DNA from: Silurus meridionalis
Taxonomy: Eukaryota > Chordata > Actinopteri > Siluriformes > Siluridae
Assembly: GCF_014805685.1 (NCBI RefSeq)
Contig: NC_060886.1
Span: forward strand, 12,855,108-12,919,107
Length of the DNA: 64,000 bases
Direction of reading: 5' to 3'
Of the stretch, positions 52,472 to 63,631 are shown piece after piece. A program made the position numbers and the translations under genes. Position 1 is the first letter of the stretch; each line of letters starts with the position of its first letter. The notes beneath the pieces are model-generated. The model saw only the letters and a list, made by a program, of their open reading frames with translations, searched no databases and was not told the origin of the DNA.

Positions 52472-52556
52472 AGCTCCTCTCCCCTTCTCTTTCCCTCCAC
52501 TGCACCCTGACCCACGACTGTAAACGAGTGCAGTCTGAGAAAAAGAAAAGGAGTCC

Positions 52557-52629
52557 ATGATGATGTACCCAAAACTTTACCTACGGCTGTTTACTTTCCT
52601 GGCAATAATAACTCTACTGGCTCTCTCAG
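52557..52629 (+). CDS. ecrg4: ecrg4 coding exon 1 (signal peptide)
   Basis: Three consecutive in-frame ATGs at 52557, 52560 and 52563. I use the first, but any would give a working signal peptide. The donor is 'cag|gtaaat'. Confidence 0.88.
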
Positions 52630-55252
52630 GTAAATGCTTTTCTCTAAACAATGCTTTTTACACACATCTGTTTAAACTGTCCTGTCTGCCCATTAGCTAT
52701 CAACATTACAAAATGCACTTATCTCTGTTCTGAGACAATCTTGATTGGAGGAACTAATATGCTGCACTTTGAAACCTATTGTAGATATGCATGAACAATT
52801 AAATGCAGTGAAATGCCTAAACCTACACTAAAAGTAAAAGCGCGTTCTTAAGGGTTCTTTGTTCAGCAACTCAAGCTTTCACCACAAGTTCTATACATAG
52901 CATGGGATTAGTCTCTTTGATTGTTATACTATACTTAATTAATTTATTTATTTTAAAAAAGACTTCAAGGATACACAAGCAACTTTGTCAAAGAGTACAA
53001 AATGAAGTCAGTGTGAACTACAATGAAATTATTACATATAAAATCTTAACAATAGAAACACTGTTTTTTACTGAAAAATAAAGTTCTGTGTTTGGTGTTT
53101 TGCTAAAGAAAAGAGATGAAAAATACTGTTTTTGTCTTCGATGTGTTGTCACAGTTTGTTTAAAGAAACAAAAAGTGATCATGTTCCAGGCAGGACATAT
53201 TGCATCACACACTAGAAAAACATTTAAAGAACCTACAGGCAAAAAGGATGTCCAGATATAGGACATCTTCCGTTTGCTTTTCATAAAGACTGTTCTGCAT
53301 GTAAAAAATTCATGGTCTGGTCCTGCTGCAAAAAAGTAATTTATTATTTAATACATAAAAATGTTATAGTCTTTTATTAAAGATTTGAACATGTGGCTGT
53401 AAACTGACTGTTTAATTCTCTTGTAAATATGTTTTATAAATGTTTTTGCTTGATGCCAAGTATTTCTTTTATTGCAAACCATCAGAATATAATGTAATAC
53501 ATTTCTGAATAGAATGCAAAGTGGACGTGCAGCCAGAGTCTCTATGGTACCCAGAAGCTTTTCTTTTGCAAGCTATAATGCAAAGATGAAAAAAAGAGAA
53601 TAGGATATTAGATTACAGAATGGATTGTGTCTATATACATGCAATATCTACTTTCAATGCAAAGAGTAAAAAAAAAGGGCCCAGATTTCTTAGTTTCCTG
53701 GAAAAATGTGTGTTTTGGGAAATGTGGTTTGGCTACAGAGTTTTGATCAATCTGTTAACCTGGTTAATAATATTACCATGAACATGATAAAGGTGGAATA
53801 AAGGTATATTGATATGTGATAGTGCTGGGCTACCCTAGAAATTCACTTTAACTAGCTAATAGCATGGGTAATGGTTAATAGGCCTTATTCTTTGTCCTGC
53901 TCCTCCTAAATATCTGGAAAGGAGCCACAGCTATTAATGTCCAGAGTTTTTACAGAAGACAAAGAGACTTTAGAGAATTCGACCAGTTCAGTGTTGTTTA
54001 GACAATGGCCATAAGTATAATAATACAAGATGACATTTTGAGATCATTCATTCATTCTGGACTATTTCAGCACTGCTGTATATAACTGTTGTTCAGGCTT
54101 TGTTTGGGGCTCCTGTAAACAATCTCTGCTAAATACCTCCATATGCCAGTAGCTGTTCATTCAGTGCTGAGGAATGTGCAGCGTGTGCATTTTATGGAAA
54201 TCAGTGCTCATGAATAATGGAGTGATTCAACTGAGTTTGTATGGAAAATTTGTCCAAAGTAAAGTAACGTGTTTTGCTGAAATTGTAAAATGAGTCTGAT
54301 TCAATTCATAAATGTTTCCAGATGCATCCAAGCAGAGCACTTTGCACAAAATCCTGAAGAAGAGAGAAGGTATGTAAATATCCCGTGTCAACTAAACCTA
54401 AACTGCCCTCGGCCTTTCCAGCTCTGATCTTGATACTTATATTTAGACAGCTCTATACTTTTTCACGGCTTTAATATGACCAAAAAAAACTATTTCCACA
54501 CTTTTCCTCTTTAACTGTCTGCTCTCTGTTACTCTCTAGTGGAGGGTGAGGTAAAGGCTGCAGATGCTGTGGCAGTTCCTCCATCCAAAGCCAAGCAGTT
54601 CCTGGCTTCTCTTCGAAGGCCTAAGAGGAACCTGTGGGACCGCAGTCGTCCTGATGTGCAGCAGTGGATCCAGCAGTTCATGTATATGGGGTATGATGAG
54701 GCGGTGAGTTACAGGTTTTGATACTAAGGCCTTAGTATAATTACGAGTCTGTGAAGTTGTTCATGATGTCTATCTTCATTAAGGGTGTTTATGTAAGCAG
54801 AACTTATTAATTGTGAATTATCCTATGTAGGACAAATACACACCGATGGCATTATTTAGCTGCATTCTCTGTGTGATGTTTAGGGAATTTCAGGAAATAT
54901 TTAAAGGTTGGCTTAATCCTTAAAACAAAAAAGGATTGATATATTTTTTCATTCAGCCTGGTCATTTTCTATTTCTACCACTTTCCTTTCAGCTACTAGT
55001 TACCCCAAACTCTCTCACTGATGTTCATATAAAATCACACAGCAATTGAATGCCCTTTATAAACATTCATTGTCTGAGGTTCACATTTTATTTTCCTTTC
55101 AGAGACTAGAGACTGACCTGGCATATTGGATGGACCATGCTCGTTCCACAGATCAGGGACGGCAGCATCACTATGATGAGAATTCTCCCATGGGTCCTCG
55201 CTATAGCACCTCTTACAGACACGGAGCAAATGTCAACTATGATTACTATTAG
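52557..55252 (+). CDS. ecrg4: ecrg4 (augurin), secreted hormone-like precursor (four coding exons)
   Basis: Joining 52557-52629, 54322-54369, 54540-54703 and 55103-55252 gives 144 aa (human ECRG4 is 148). Residues 1 to about 24 form a signal peptide ('[11 protein letters not shown]'). A Lys/Arg-rich stretch '[10 protein letters not shown]' follows, then '[19 protein letters not shown]'. Here Arg67-Pro-Lys-Arg70 fits the furin-type R-x-K-R processing site that releases the C-terminal augurin peptide in mammals. The mature part has the family blocks '[19 protein letters not shown]', '[12 protein letters not shown]' and '[12 protein letters not shown]'. Compared with human, about four residues are missing in the 'YYGDYYQRHYDE' region. 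Human ECRG4 is a candidate tumour suppressor and neuropeptide-like factor. Fish have ecrg4a and ecrg4b, and I cannot assign which this is. Confidence 0.95.
54322..54369 (+). CDS. ecrg4: ecrg4 coding exon 2
   Basis: The acceptor is 'atgtttccag' and the donor 'aag|gtatgt'. It encodes '[16 protein letters not shown]', which matches the human 'KLKLMLQKRE' segment in position. Confidence 0.92.
54540..54703 (+). CDS. ecrg4: ecrg4 coding exon 3 (furin site, core)
   Basis: The acceptor is 'actctctag' and the donor 'gcg|gtgagt'. It contains the RPKR processing site and the '[13 protein letters not shown]' core. Confidence 0.95.
55103..55252 (+). CDS. ecrg4: ecrg4 coding exon 4 (C-terminus)
   Basis: The acceptor is 'cctttcag' before 55103, phase 0. 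It ends 'GANVNYDYY' and TAG at 55250. Confidence 0.95.
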   Translation, partial: RLETDLAYWMDHARSTDQGRQHHYDENSPMGPRYSTSYRHGANVNYDYY

Positions 55253-55832
55253 CTTTTGGCTTCTCCTCAGGAATCAATCCATGTGAATCAATTGAATGCA
55301 ATTCTGTGGATGAGCAGAGCCTCTTGTGATAAAGAATTTTCTTCCTACTCAAATATTTTTTAAATGCGATTTTGAGTAAATACTGTGCTTGTTTACGTGT
55401 TTTCTGGGTGGCTGCAATTGTTTTTCCCAGTGCATGGGGAAAAAACACTTTTTTGCCTGTACATGCCTGATTTCCTTCCCAGAGTAATCTAATCACATAC
55501 ATTATTGATTATCTTGGTCACCTGTAATGCAGTAGTTTGGTCAATAATCTTATTGATTAGATGGACTCTAATTAACTAATAACTGCCTCTTCCTCTTAAT
55601 AATCTCAGAAAATTTGGATAATTTATAAAGAAATCTTTTTATGCTTAGTGTAACAAATTATAAGCAAACTATATAAAAAAACATCTAAACTCAATCCTGT
55701 TTAGATTGGTAAAGTTCACAAAACATTTACTTCATGGTGAAACACTTTTATATAAAATGTCTGTTTTCCCCAATTTCTTCATGTGTGCATGCATTTCTGT
55801 TCAATGAACATCCTGAAGGTGAAGCAAGAACA

Positions 55833-55838
55833 AATAAA
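55833..55838 (+). terminator. ecrg4: Candidate ecrg4 poly(A) signal AATAAA
   Basis: In 'agaacaaataaacttgggtt', 581 bp after the stop codon and the first canonical signal on this strand. Confidence 0.55.
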
Positions 55839-55951
55839 CTTGGGTTATCATAATTATCATCACTGAATCACAATCATATCATAATCACATCACCAAATAC
55901 ACATTTAAAAAGTTGAGAGTTAAAGAGTAAAATAATGAACAGTGTAAATAT

Positions 55952-55957
55952 TTTATT
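55952..55957 (-). terminator. uxs1: Candidate uxs1 poly(A) signal (distal)
   Basis: TTTATT on the + strand reads AATAAA on the - strand, 601 bp beyond the uxs1 stop. A nearer candidate at 56459-56464 would give a 3' UTR of about 110 nt. Confidence 0.5.
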
Positions 55958-56557
55958 AAAATAGCCTTTTTTTTTTTCACCTGAAATCAGAAAAAGCACA
56001 AGTTCTCTTTAAATTGTGACAATGGCAACAGTAGACTTGGCTCAAAATGACATAAAAAAAAAAGAACGAAAGCAGAAACATGTTTCACATAGTTTTCTCT
56101 TTTCTTCAGAACAGCGACGAACGTCCCACTGCAGCACATTCAAGATAAATAAAGTGGATCACTACGCTCAATCATAAATCTCAAAACACTGAAACAAAGA
56201 CATCATTTAAAAAATTATCACATCGAAACAAATCTGCATGGCATATATGCACAAAGATGAGTTTTTCCCAACATTTTCTTAAATAATAGGTAATTGACAA
56301 AAATCCAAAGTGCAAGATGTTGAATATAGCGTCTGTTTTTCTTTTCTCTCTTTTTTTTCTTTCTGAGGCACATTTATGAAAAGCAAGCAGAAAAGAGGCA
56401 GTTCTCGCTAGAGTTGCTTTTCCAAAAACCAGAGGAAAAAGAAGACCAAATCACGCAGTTTATTGGGAAGGGGAGGGGTTGTAATACCTCAGTGTAAAAT
56501 GGCTGCTAGAGGCCACATGAGCCCTGTCCCCTCATCCCTGAGAGAAAAACCTGTTCT

Positions 56558-56689
56558 CTAGTTGTGTCTTGGTCTGCCTTTCTTCATACGGGCAGCCTTG
56601 GGCTTGGGAATATACTGATTATTAGCTTGATGTTCCAGTTCCTTGCTGAAATACTGAATAGTTTTGTTCAGCCCCTCCTCCAATGGCAC
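56558..56689 (-). CDS. uxs1: uxs1 last coding exon
   Basis: 132 nt, acceptor 'cctgtag', 43 codons plus TAG (56558-56560 on the + strand is 'cta'). The basic C-terminal tail is conserved with human. Confidence 0.96.
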   Translation of the reverse strand: MPLEEGLNKTIQYFSKELEHQANNQYIPKPKAARMKKGRPRHN

Positions 56690-59600
56690 CTACAGGAAAA
56701 TCCAACACACATTACACATTAATTAATAGTAACATTGCCTAAAGGAAGTATTGGGATTGAAATGTCAGAAAATGTTTCTGGAGCTTTACAGGCTTTACTT
56801 TCACCAACCAGCAAATCTCTTTCTGCTCCCCTGACACTCTGTATAAAAAAAATTGAAAACTATCTGCCTCTCTATTGTGGTAACCATAGTAACAGTAATG
56901 GCAAACATTGCACATGACCAGCAAGGACTGTGCAGTTATATTAAACCTACACACTACATATGAAAACCAAAAACCGTTTGGATATACAACTAAAAATGTC
57001 AGACTGCCTTTTCATGCGTCATTTCGGCCAAATATAAAGTAAAGAATGGGGACGAAAGCGTTTTTCAACTTCAAAACCATTCTTTAGTTAAAAGCTCCAT
57101 CTCTACAAGGTGTCTAAAAAGGTAAAAAACGTTTAATTAATATAACATTTAATTTACACTTACTGGCAAAAATTCCAAAAAAGGCAAAAGATTCAGCTTT
57201 TAATGATCTTGACAAATCACTAGTCAGAAGATTAGCAAGAATTAAACAAATACAATAGATCTCTCCCTGCTCCATTAATCTTTTTTTGGGTTCTATTAAT
57301 AAGCTTATAAGGCCTGTAATAAGCTGCACCAGGTTTTGTACAAAATGTAGTACAATCTTAAAAAAAAAAACCCATAAGCATACAACAATTGTATATACAC
57401 TATATGTACACCTGACTAAGATTTGTATGTTCTTCTGAACATCCCATTTCACAGTTTATCTCCATTTGCTCTTATAATAACCTCCACACTTTTTGGAAGA
57501 TGTTTCACTAAACCTAAAATTGTGGTTGTGGAGATTTGTGCTCATTTAGCCACAGTGGTGTTAGTTAAAAAAGGGATTTATGTAGGGTGGCAAGGCTAAG
57601 TGGTTCATTTCAGCTCATCTCATGGTGTTCTGGAGGTTAAAGCTCTATAGCAGGCCACTCGAGATCTTTCAATTCAATTTGATTTGTATTGCACTTTCAC
57701 AAAGAGGTGCCTAGAAGTTTCTCTCTTATAAGTTTCTCCCTAATAAGCAAGCAACAACAACAATGCCAACCAATGTAAGCCGTATGTTCTTGGAGCTTTC
57801 TTTGTGCACAGGGGCACTGTGCTACTGCAATAGATTTAGGTCTCCTGGTTTAAGTGAAGGAAAGGTTTAATGCTACTGCATCCAAAGATTATCCTATGCA
57901 GTTGTGCGCCTCCATAATTTGCTGCAGTGAAATGTTTGGGGAAAATTCAAATAGTCTTCTTGTATGCAAAGGTAAAAGTATATAAGAGGTGGGCATAAAT
58001 GGTGGGCATAAATGGTGGGCACAAGATGTCTGAAAATTACACTTGTTTACTTTTGTTCTGACCGATGATGTGCACATTTTGCTGAACATATTCGGATCGG
58101 CCCATTTTCATAATTTGGTTTAAAAATTTTCCAACACCCTGTACTACCAAGGAATAAGACACAGCTACCATGTAGCACTTCAATCAAGGGGTGTAGGATT
58201 ACCAGTATGTACAGTGTGGTAAGGCTCAGAAAAGAAAAGGTGTAAACCACTTACTTTGGTCATGCAAACTTAAGAATATTTCATGTAATATCAAGTCTAT
58301 TGTTTAAATTTAAGTAAACACCAAAAATGGAGGCAATTCCTCAGTGCATGTTTGGCAATTAAGAGTGTGTTGTAGTGCTCACCACAGGCTCCCAGCCGAG
58401 CAGCAATTTAGCTTTGCGGATGTCTGGCCGCCGTCTCTGAGGGTCATCCTGTGCTTCTGGAAGAAACTGAATATGACTGCGGCTCACTGTACAGAAACAG
58501 AGCAAGAGCATGTGCAACAGGCATCAATTGAGAGGAAGTGAGGGGAGAGAATGTGTAGTCAGGTAATCATGTCTTTTTTTTTATTTTTATTTAACTCCAC
58601 TTATTACTTACCAACCAGGCTTTTAATCATCTGAGCAAATTCCAATATGGTATGTTCTTCAGGGTTTCCCTTAAAGCAGAGCAAATATGCGAGGAAATTA
58701 AATTGGTGCCGGAGTGACAAAAGTTTAAATTAACCTTTGGTTCATGTGCTCGGTGCTGAATGCCAGTGCAGTCGCCATGGCTGCTCATCAGGAATAAATG
58801 CACACCATTCACCTTAACTGTTCATTTTTGTAAAGCTGCTTTGAGACAATGTCTGTTGTGAAAAGCGCTATAGAGATAAACTTGACTTGACTGCTAAGAA
58901 AGGATATTAACAAATATAAAATGCTCTGAAATGTCTAACAGCAGATTTAATCAGTATTGAAGTGTTACAAACGACTTATAAATCATTCAGTCGGTCAGTC
59001 GGCTAATCGTTCAAGCAATTAATTACTAAAATTCTCACCAGGTTAACAGGACTGCTGATGTTACTGTTCATCAGGGCCACAAGTCCATTCACAAGATCGC
59101 TGAAAGAGAGGATGTTACAATGCAATACTGCACATTAAAAAAAGAATGGAGAGAAATTATAGAATGTAGCAAAGGTAGAACACATGATACAGAAAATACG
59201 CCACAAATCACCCCAGAATAACCATTTGAAGCTAAACAGGCAGAAGCAATAATTCTGTTTTTACTATTTGTTAGCAATCAACTCTAGAATACATGAATAA
59301 CATACAGTAGTTAGCTTGTTACATCCAATTCACAAATTCCAAATATCTATTGTCTGGTCCTCATCACTAGAAGACCTGCACTAATAAAAAACTGGATGCA
59401 TTTCAAACTGCAATATAATGATTACAGAGCCAATGATTGTACACTCAGCTACCTCTTTTTTGGGTACATCATCTTTACACATTCACCAGCCATATTACTA
59501 AGGACACATTCATTCACGCAATTACCATATTAATTAATCATGTGGCAGCAGTGCACTGCTTTAAATTATGAGGATACAAGTGAAGAGTTCAGGAAGTGTT

Positions 59601-62308
59601 CACAGAAACCATCAGAAAGGGCAAAAATGTGATCTCAGTAACTGTGACTATGGTATGCTTATTGGTGTCAGGGCTGGAATGATTCTTCTGTACCTTTATA
59701 ATTACACTGCTGTTACATGATTGGCTGAAAGGGTAATGGCATGCATGTGCAGTGCTACAAATGCTCCTATTGAAATGGCAATGAATGCATCTATATAAAT
59801 ACTGATTATAACCCATACTGAAAACATTCTCACTATCACCTCTCTTCCTCCTAGATTTTAGATCTCTATCTCTTATTCACTAAAGGAACCTTAAATAATG
59901 AAATGACAATAAAAAAATAGAAAATAATAGAAAATAAATGATTACACTCTCATCAATGTCCGCTATTCAATATCGAAAAAGAACAATTAACTGTGCTCTA
60001 AAATGAAGAAAAATGGTCTTCTGTCATAATTTTTTTTGAGTTATCTTGCTTTCTATTAGTTAGGATATTGTTCAGCTATTATGTGATTTCTTGGCAACTT
60101 GAAATTGTAATGAGTTGAGCGAGTCTCCTAATTAAAATTACATAGCAAACCAATTGGGACTGGTATAAAGCATTTTTACTGGTAGAGAACAATTCTAGGA
60201 GAGTTGTCCATTAAGATCAAAATCTCTGATGGCTTACCTGACATACTGAAATGCTCTGGTCTGAGATCCTGAACCATAAACCTTAAAAAAAAAAAAAAAA
60301 ATTAGTGGCTCCATTCTAAAAAGATTAAAACATTAGCTTATAAGTGGTATTATGGACATCCAGCACACAAAAAAAACTTTTCCATCAACATATTGTTACT
60401 TGAGAATAGTGTGTGTAGCAGCTCACCGTCAGGGGCTCCCCCTGTAGCGCTTGCAGGATAAAATTACTAACCACCCGGCCATCATTCATATGCATGCGAG
60501 AACCAAATGTGTTGAAGATCCGTGCTACTCGTACTTCTACACCCTCCTGAAGGACAAAATACATAAGGATTCATACATAAACTGTGTGCAAGAGTTATAT
60601 ATAAATAAAAATAGAAACAGATGTGTGAATAGATTTCAATTATATATTATATAAAATTAATTATATATTTAATAACTTTATATTTAACAGCATTATATTA
60701 CTTTTTCCCCCCAATAAAAAAAAACAATAATAATAAAAAAAAACAAAAAAACAGGAAAATTCAGGCAGGTTTAGGTATAATGTAGTGCAATAGAATTGTG
60801 CTATGCCAGGAAATTAGCAATCATATTCACATGAAACAGTACAGGAATATTAAGTTACCCATGGATTTGGATAAAAAAAAATTCATATCATCATAAGATC
60901 AGATAATGTGGTGTATGAATGTGAATGAAGATCAGTGTGTTCACACTTGTGTGAGCAGAGAGGTAATGTGGTAAGACTGCATGTGAGATGTGATCTGATA
61001 TAACCTGATTAGACAAGGAGATAACAGGAGAACTTGACTTATGTGATGAGAGTTTGCTAATAAAAGACTAGCTTGGAGCAAAAAAAAAAAAAAAAAGGGG
61101 TGTATGTGTGTGTGAAAAAGCTCTTTTTTTTAATTTTTTTTATAGCTGCTGCTTCAATACATTTCCTAACTTAAAAGAAGATTTAAAAAGAAAGGAAAAA
61201 ATTAGGCAAGAGAAAAAAGCAGAATAATTTGTAACACCAATAATGAACAATCGTAAATAAATAGAAGAAAAATGGATTTTGTGGGTCCAATGCAATGATC
61301 AATTCAACGCAGAAGAAATTCAATAAAGTAGTAATAAATTAAATTGACTTAGATCAGGAATTCATTAGGAAAACATTTACAAAAAATAAGCAATTTATGT
61401 ATGTGCCTCTCATGCAAAAACATCAATTAAAAGTCAATGCTTCTGAATTCAATTGTAAATGTCAGGCAACATACCTTTTCATCAAAGATAGCTTGTATTT
61501 TAACAAAAGAGTTTCAGATTCACCTCTATAGTGAATAACACATGTCGTACAAATGGCAAATGTGAAAAAATAACTATAGATTTACTCTATATATGTACTC
61601 GTATCTGTCCTTCGGAAAATATTTCCAAGATGGTCATGAAATTCTATGCAGGTATGAAAGTCTGGGAGAAAGAATGTAATGACATTACACCGCAAGCATA
61701 TCTCTGGCTGTGGTGAAGATGATAAGAAATTAATAGATGAATGGACAAGATTCCAGATGCAGTCTGATCTACCAAAGGCTGCTGCCAATCACTCGGATTG
61801 ATATTCACATGCAAGGCTTTAAAGATGACTAAGAATGTCAAGAAAACCCAATAAAACATCTGTATGTACATTTTAAGGCCACCAGACTGGCCATTTAAAT
61901 ATCAATCTCCAATAAGACAGCTCTCTGGATTTCATGTTGGTTTGTTCTTTTTAACCACAAATGCAGTCTTTACATGCAAACCCCAGGACTCAAATCAAAA
62001 GCAGATATTCAGAGTAATTAAATGTTCAAAGTAAGCAAGTAATCTAACAGGGCAGCACCAGGACAAAAAGATACACATGCGAGTCACAAATTCCAGTATT
62101 ATAGATCAATAGAGGAGCCCAAACAAACAGGCCAGTTAAAAGCTAAAATTCTGATTAAATCTCTCACATACAGCTTTTGATTTTAAAACTAAATCTCCAG
62201 GGAATACCAAAAACAATAGAATTGGCCATGACATCCCAATATTTTCAGAGGGAACTGAACATAACAGACAAAAGAAATGAGCAGAATTCACACTAAACAT
62301 TAAGTTAT

Positions 62309-62389
<81 letters not shown>

Positions 62390-63631
62390 TTATTTTTATT
62401 TTTATTTATTTAATTTTTTTTTTAAGGTTAAGGCTAATATGATAAAATGCACAGTTTTTGTTCATCCCACTTGGCACATGTAGGGTCCATCTGGTGTTTT
62501 TCCAATTTGGTCCATCAGAGGTGTAATAAACCGTGTAGATAATAAAAAGCTGAAATATTTAATCTACAGTTGTAACCGGCAAAAGCACACACCCTCCCAC
62601 CAGAATTAGTTCTGCACGATAGATAAGAAGTGCTTATTTAACCAATTTACGGTTTTGTCCTCGGTTTTCCACTCAAAGCACTGTACAATTCTGAGGCTTC
62701 AAGTATATAAAAACTACAATTCATCTTATAAAGCAGATTGAGATCAGCAATGAAAAACTAACCCTGGAATAACCCAATAAATTCACATCCAAAGATTACT
62801 AGGTTTGTTATATTTACAGTGTCTTCATTGATGAGTGTTGCTGTACATTAACCACAAGTTCTTTGGAAAAGAGAATTACTCTGTAACTTAACACAAATCT
62901 CGTTATTCAACAATTATTATGACTTTTTTTTTTTTTTATGCATATTGAACTACAAGCATGAGACTTAAAATGGGTATAGTTACCATTTACTGCAGTATAT
63001 CTGGACACTTATTAATGTTTATTATTTGACAAAAGTTCTTTTACTTTAGAAGTGGAGAGTTTTGACTGACAAAAGGGCAGCAAATAAGATTATTATATTT
63101 AGACAAATGCTTTGATTTGCAGTGATAAATAAGACAGGTCAGCTACAGTAAGAACAAAAAAATGTTTGCATTGATTCTGAAGGACCTACCCGTCACACCT
63201 GAAAGATTAGCACTTTGCTGTACTTTTTTTTTAATTTGGCTGGATGTATTTTTTGGGATTTTTTATGGACTTTAAAGTGTGTGTATTTTTGTAACACTGA
63301 TTCTTTTGCAACAAGATAAATATAAATAAATATGCAGCTTTTCACACAAAAAGATTCAAAAGGTTAAGATTAAGTTAAAATCAACAAATCTGCTCAACTG
63401 CATTCCTTTCCCTCCTTAAAGTCCAATGTCTCTCTCACATCTTTCTCCTAGCAAAATGATACTGTAGAAATTATTCATTTATTAATGTACTATGCACTAT
63501 CAGACATACCTGTTTCATGTATGCATAACACATAGTTTCAGCCACACGCTTTCCTTCATCATAACAAGCCCTCGGTCCGATCGGGTTCACATGACCCCAG
63601 TAGTCTTCATTCTGAGGATGCACCTCTGGAT
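56558..63631 (-). CDS. uxs1: uxs1: UDP-glucuronate decarboxylase (UDP-xylose synthase), 3' half
   Basis: Golgi/ER-lumen enzyme that converts UDP-glucuronic acid to UDP-xylose with NAD+, supplying the xylose that starts glycosaminoglycan chains on proteoglycans. Seven exons on the - strand give the last 212 codons or so of a protein that is 420 aa in human. In gene order they are 63631-63510, 60546-60427, 60281-60238, 59099-59039, 58669-58612, 58486-58383 and 56689-56558. The extended-SDR catalytic pair is visible in 'ACYDEGKR' (Tyr codon 63561-63563, Lys codon 63549-63551). The substrate-binding '[20 protein letters not shown]' block and '[16 protein letters not shown]' follow, and the C-terminus is '[19 protein letters not shown]'. 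Identity to the human protein is very high throughout. The N-terminal transmembrane anchor and Rossmann glycine motif lie outside the window. Confidence 0.97.
57394..57975. repeat. Tc1/mariner-derived short element, family A copy 8 (uxs1 intron), with nested insertion
   Basis: The left end 'tacactatatgtacacctga' and family blocks ('cacagtggtgttag', 'tttgtgcacaggggca', 'ttgctgcagtgaaatgtttg') identify it. A segment of about 95 bp at 57670-57765, starting 'caattcaatttgatttgtat', interrupts the family consensus and looks like a separate small repeat inserted here. Confidence 0.65.
57987..58024. repeat. Three tandem copies of a 13 bp unit
   Basis: The unit 'ggtgggcataaat' is repeated, and the last copy is cut short as 'ggtgggcaca'. 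Confidence 0.85.
58383..58486 (-). CDS. uxs1: uxs1 exon ([12 protein letters not shown]...)
   Basis: 104 nt, acceptor 'tctgtacag', donor 'gtgagc'. It encodes '[20 protein letters not shown]' and '[12 protein letters not shown]'. Confidence 0.95.
58612..58669 (-). CDS. uxs1: uxs1 exon ([13 protein letters not shown]...)
   Basis: 58 nt, acceptor 'gctttaag', donor 'gtaagt'. It encodes '[19 protein letters not shown]'. Confidence 0.95.
58755..58892 (+). repeat. Dispersed teleost repeat in uxs1 intron (family B copy 2)
   Basis: Shares 'gtcgccatggctgctcatca', 'aatgcacaccattcacctta', 'ctttgagacaatgtctg' and 'aaagcgctatagagataaac' with 32150-32315. Confidence 0.75.
59039..59099 (-). CDS. uxs1: uxs1 exon ([12 protein letters not shown]...)
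   Basis: 61 nt, acceptor 'ctctttcag', donor 'gtgaga'. It encodes '[20 protein letters not shown]'. Confidence 0.95.
59473..59700 (+). mobile_element. Decayed Tc1-like relic (family C copy 3), 5' part only
   Basis: Order of blocks: 'acacattcaccagccatatt', 'atcatgtggcagcagtgcac' and 'attggtgtcagggctggaat', equal to the left end and N-terminal coding part of family C. No open frame remains. Confidence 0.55.
60238..60281 (-). CDS. uxs1: uxs1 exon ([15 protein letters not shown])
   Basis: A 44 nt mini-exon preceded by a long poly-pyrimidine tract (poly-A on the + strand at 60283-60300). The donor is 'gtaagc'. It carries UDP-sugar binding residues of the family. Confidence 0.95.
60427..60546 (-). 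CDS. uxs1: uxs1 exon ([11 protein letters not shown]...GEPLT)
   Basis: Exactly 40 codons, phase 0 at both ends, with acceptor 'ccttcag' and donor 'gtgagc'. Confidence 0.96.
60547..63509 (-). other. uxs1: Large uxs1 intron
   Basis: 2.96 kb of AT-rich sequence with poly-A tracts (60716-60750, 61081-61096) and one long TA microsatellite. No exon-like frame is seen. Confidence 0.6.
62313..62387. repeat. (TA)n microsatellite in uxs1 intron
   Basis: An uninterrupted TA tract of about 75 bp. Confidence 0.94.
63510..63631 (-). CDS. uxs1: uxs1 exon with catalytic Tyr-Lys
   Basis: The acceptor 'acttatag' precedes 63631 on the - strand and the donor is 'cag|gtatg'. It encodes from the split Asp through '[20 protein letters not shown]' to '[10 protein letters not shown]'. 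Confidence 0.96.

Larger units (their letters stand above)
50330..52556. other. Spacer and ecrg4 upstream region
   Basis: Apart from the compound microsatellite at 51030 there is no recognised content. The last ~150 bp before the ecrg4 ATG are C/T-rich and should hold the promoter or 5' UTR. No TATA box is convincing. Confidence 0.4.
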
